Origin: Torymus aiolomorphi
Taxonomy: Eukaryota > Arthropoda > Insecta > Hymenoptera > Torymidae
Assembly: GCA_036365515.1 (NCBI GenBank)
Contig: CM070873.1
Span: 82,905,948 to 82,969,947 of the forward strand
Reading direction: 5' to 3'
Length of the DNA: 64,000 nt
A program made the translations under genes and the position numbers. The notes under the pieces are model-generated. The model was given only the letters and a program-made list of their open reading frames with translations. It was not told the origin of the DNA and did not search any database. Of this stretch, positions 63,561 to 64,000 are shown in pieces. Position 1 is the first letter of the stretch; every line of letters starts with the position of its first letter.

Positions 63561-64000
63561 CGCAATGTCATCCGGGGCAGTTGTTGCTTTCGACAACCTC
63601 GTACTCATTGTCCTAGAGGGCCCTGATAGCCGTTGCAGCTAACCGTCACCTTGGAGTTTTCTAGAATCTCAGAACCATAAATAATTCTTGGAAGAGCTTT
63701 TCACGCTGAGCGAGCTTCCTTTATTTAATAGTTAATTTAATTATCAATTATTGTTATCACGCTTATTTATTGTCAGAATCGTTTATTCCTATTCGGGTGA
63801 TTGCAAATTCGTTAATTATATATTTACGGAACGGATTGAACTTATTTATCTGACTAGTTAAATAAATTAATGATTTTTATTGTGAGAATCTTTATCGAGA
63901 TTATCATTTTATGGGAATATGTTCCAATACGTTTGTTATTTAATTGTTGTCTTATTTAATATTAATTTCGAAATTAATCTTTTAATTCTAAGCTATTATT
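63561..64000. other. AT-rich right edge
   Basis: No gene or repeat is recognised up to the end of the window. Confidence 0.4.

Overview
This is eukaryotic, AT-rich, repeat-dominated DNA that looks like an insect genome. The clues are a D34D mariner carrying its own decay, a transcription start with a TATA box about 30 bp upstream of an arthropod-type TCAGT initiator, Helitron, Transib-like and TTAA-flanked miniature elements, and CpG-rich patches between AT-rich tracts. A hymenopteran would fit, but the sequence alone does not prove an order. There is no prokaryotic gene organisation, no CRISPR array and no rRNA.

Layout. 1-865 is unassigned AT-rich flank. 866-39111 is a 38-kb block bounded by a 41-bp imperfect inverted repeat (CAC[C/T]G, eight A, GATT...). 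Its interior is hierarchical: degenerate ~21-bp units at both edges (organised into a 126-bp super-repeat on the right), and between them a ~36-kb satellite of roughly 78 monomers of ~457 bp. In the middle, five monomer types (A-E) form a 2288-bp higher-order repeat present about seven times almost unchanged. A tRNA-derived SINE-like head sits between the satellite and the right minisatellite.

39.6-40.9 kb holds the only plausible host gene, on the minus strand: two exons, canonical splice sites in phase 0, TATA and initiator, a Cys-rich first exon and a Glu-rich second exon. Its identity is unknown.

42.2-49.7 kb is a transposon graveyard. Three long-inverted-repeat miniature elements are each flanked by TTAA. 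A decayed gene with a GCDTTS motif is split by a mariner whose removal restores the reading frame. The mariner itself carries a 171-bp insertion with a 5-bp duplication. 49.7-53.7 kb is noncoding, with TG-rich microsatellites and a CpG-rich patch at 51.7-52.2 kb.

53755-56793 is a 3-kb near-palindrome. Each arm carries an exon-like GC-rich cassette with (CT)n-CCTACAG acceptor and GTAAGT donor. The left arm also contains a head-to-tail dimer of a mini-Helitron, and the right arm keeps the matching empty site. 57-61.3 kb holds another Helitron-like element, a ~177-bp tandem repeat and a 936-bp Transib-like element with CGGCG target duplications. The last 2.7 kb has a weak LTR candidate and a ~72-bp tandem repeat.

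Most small open frames in the window are by-products of tandem repeats, because 21 bp and 126 bp are multiples of three. They are not annotated as genes.
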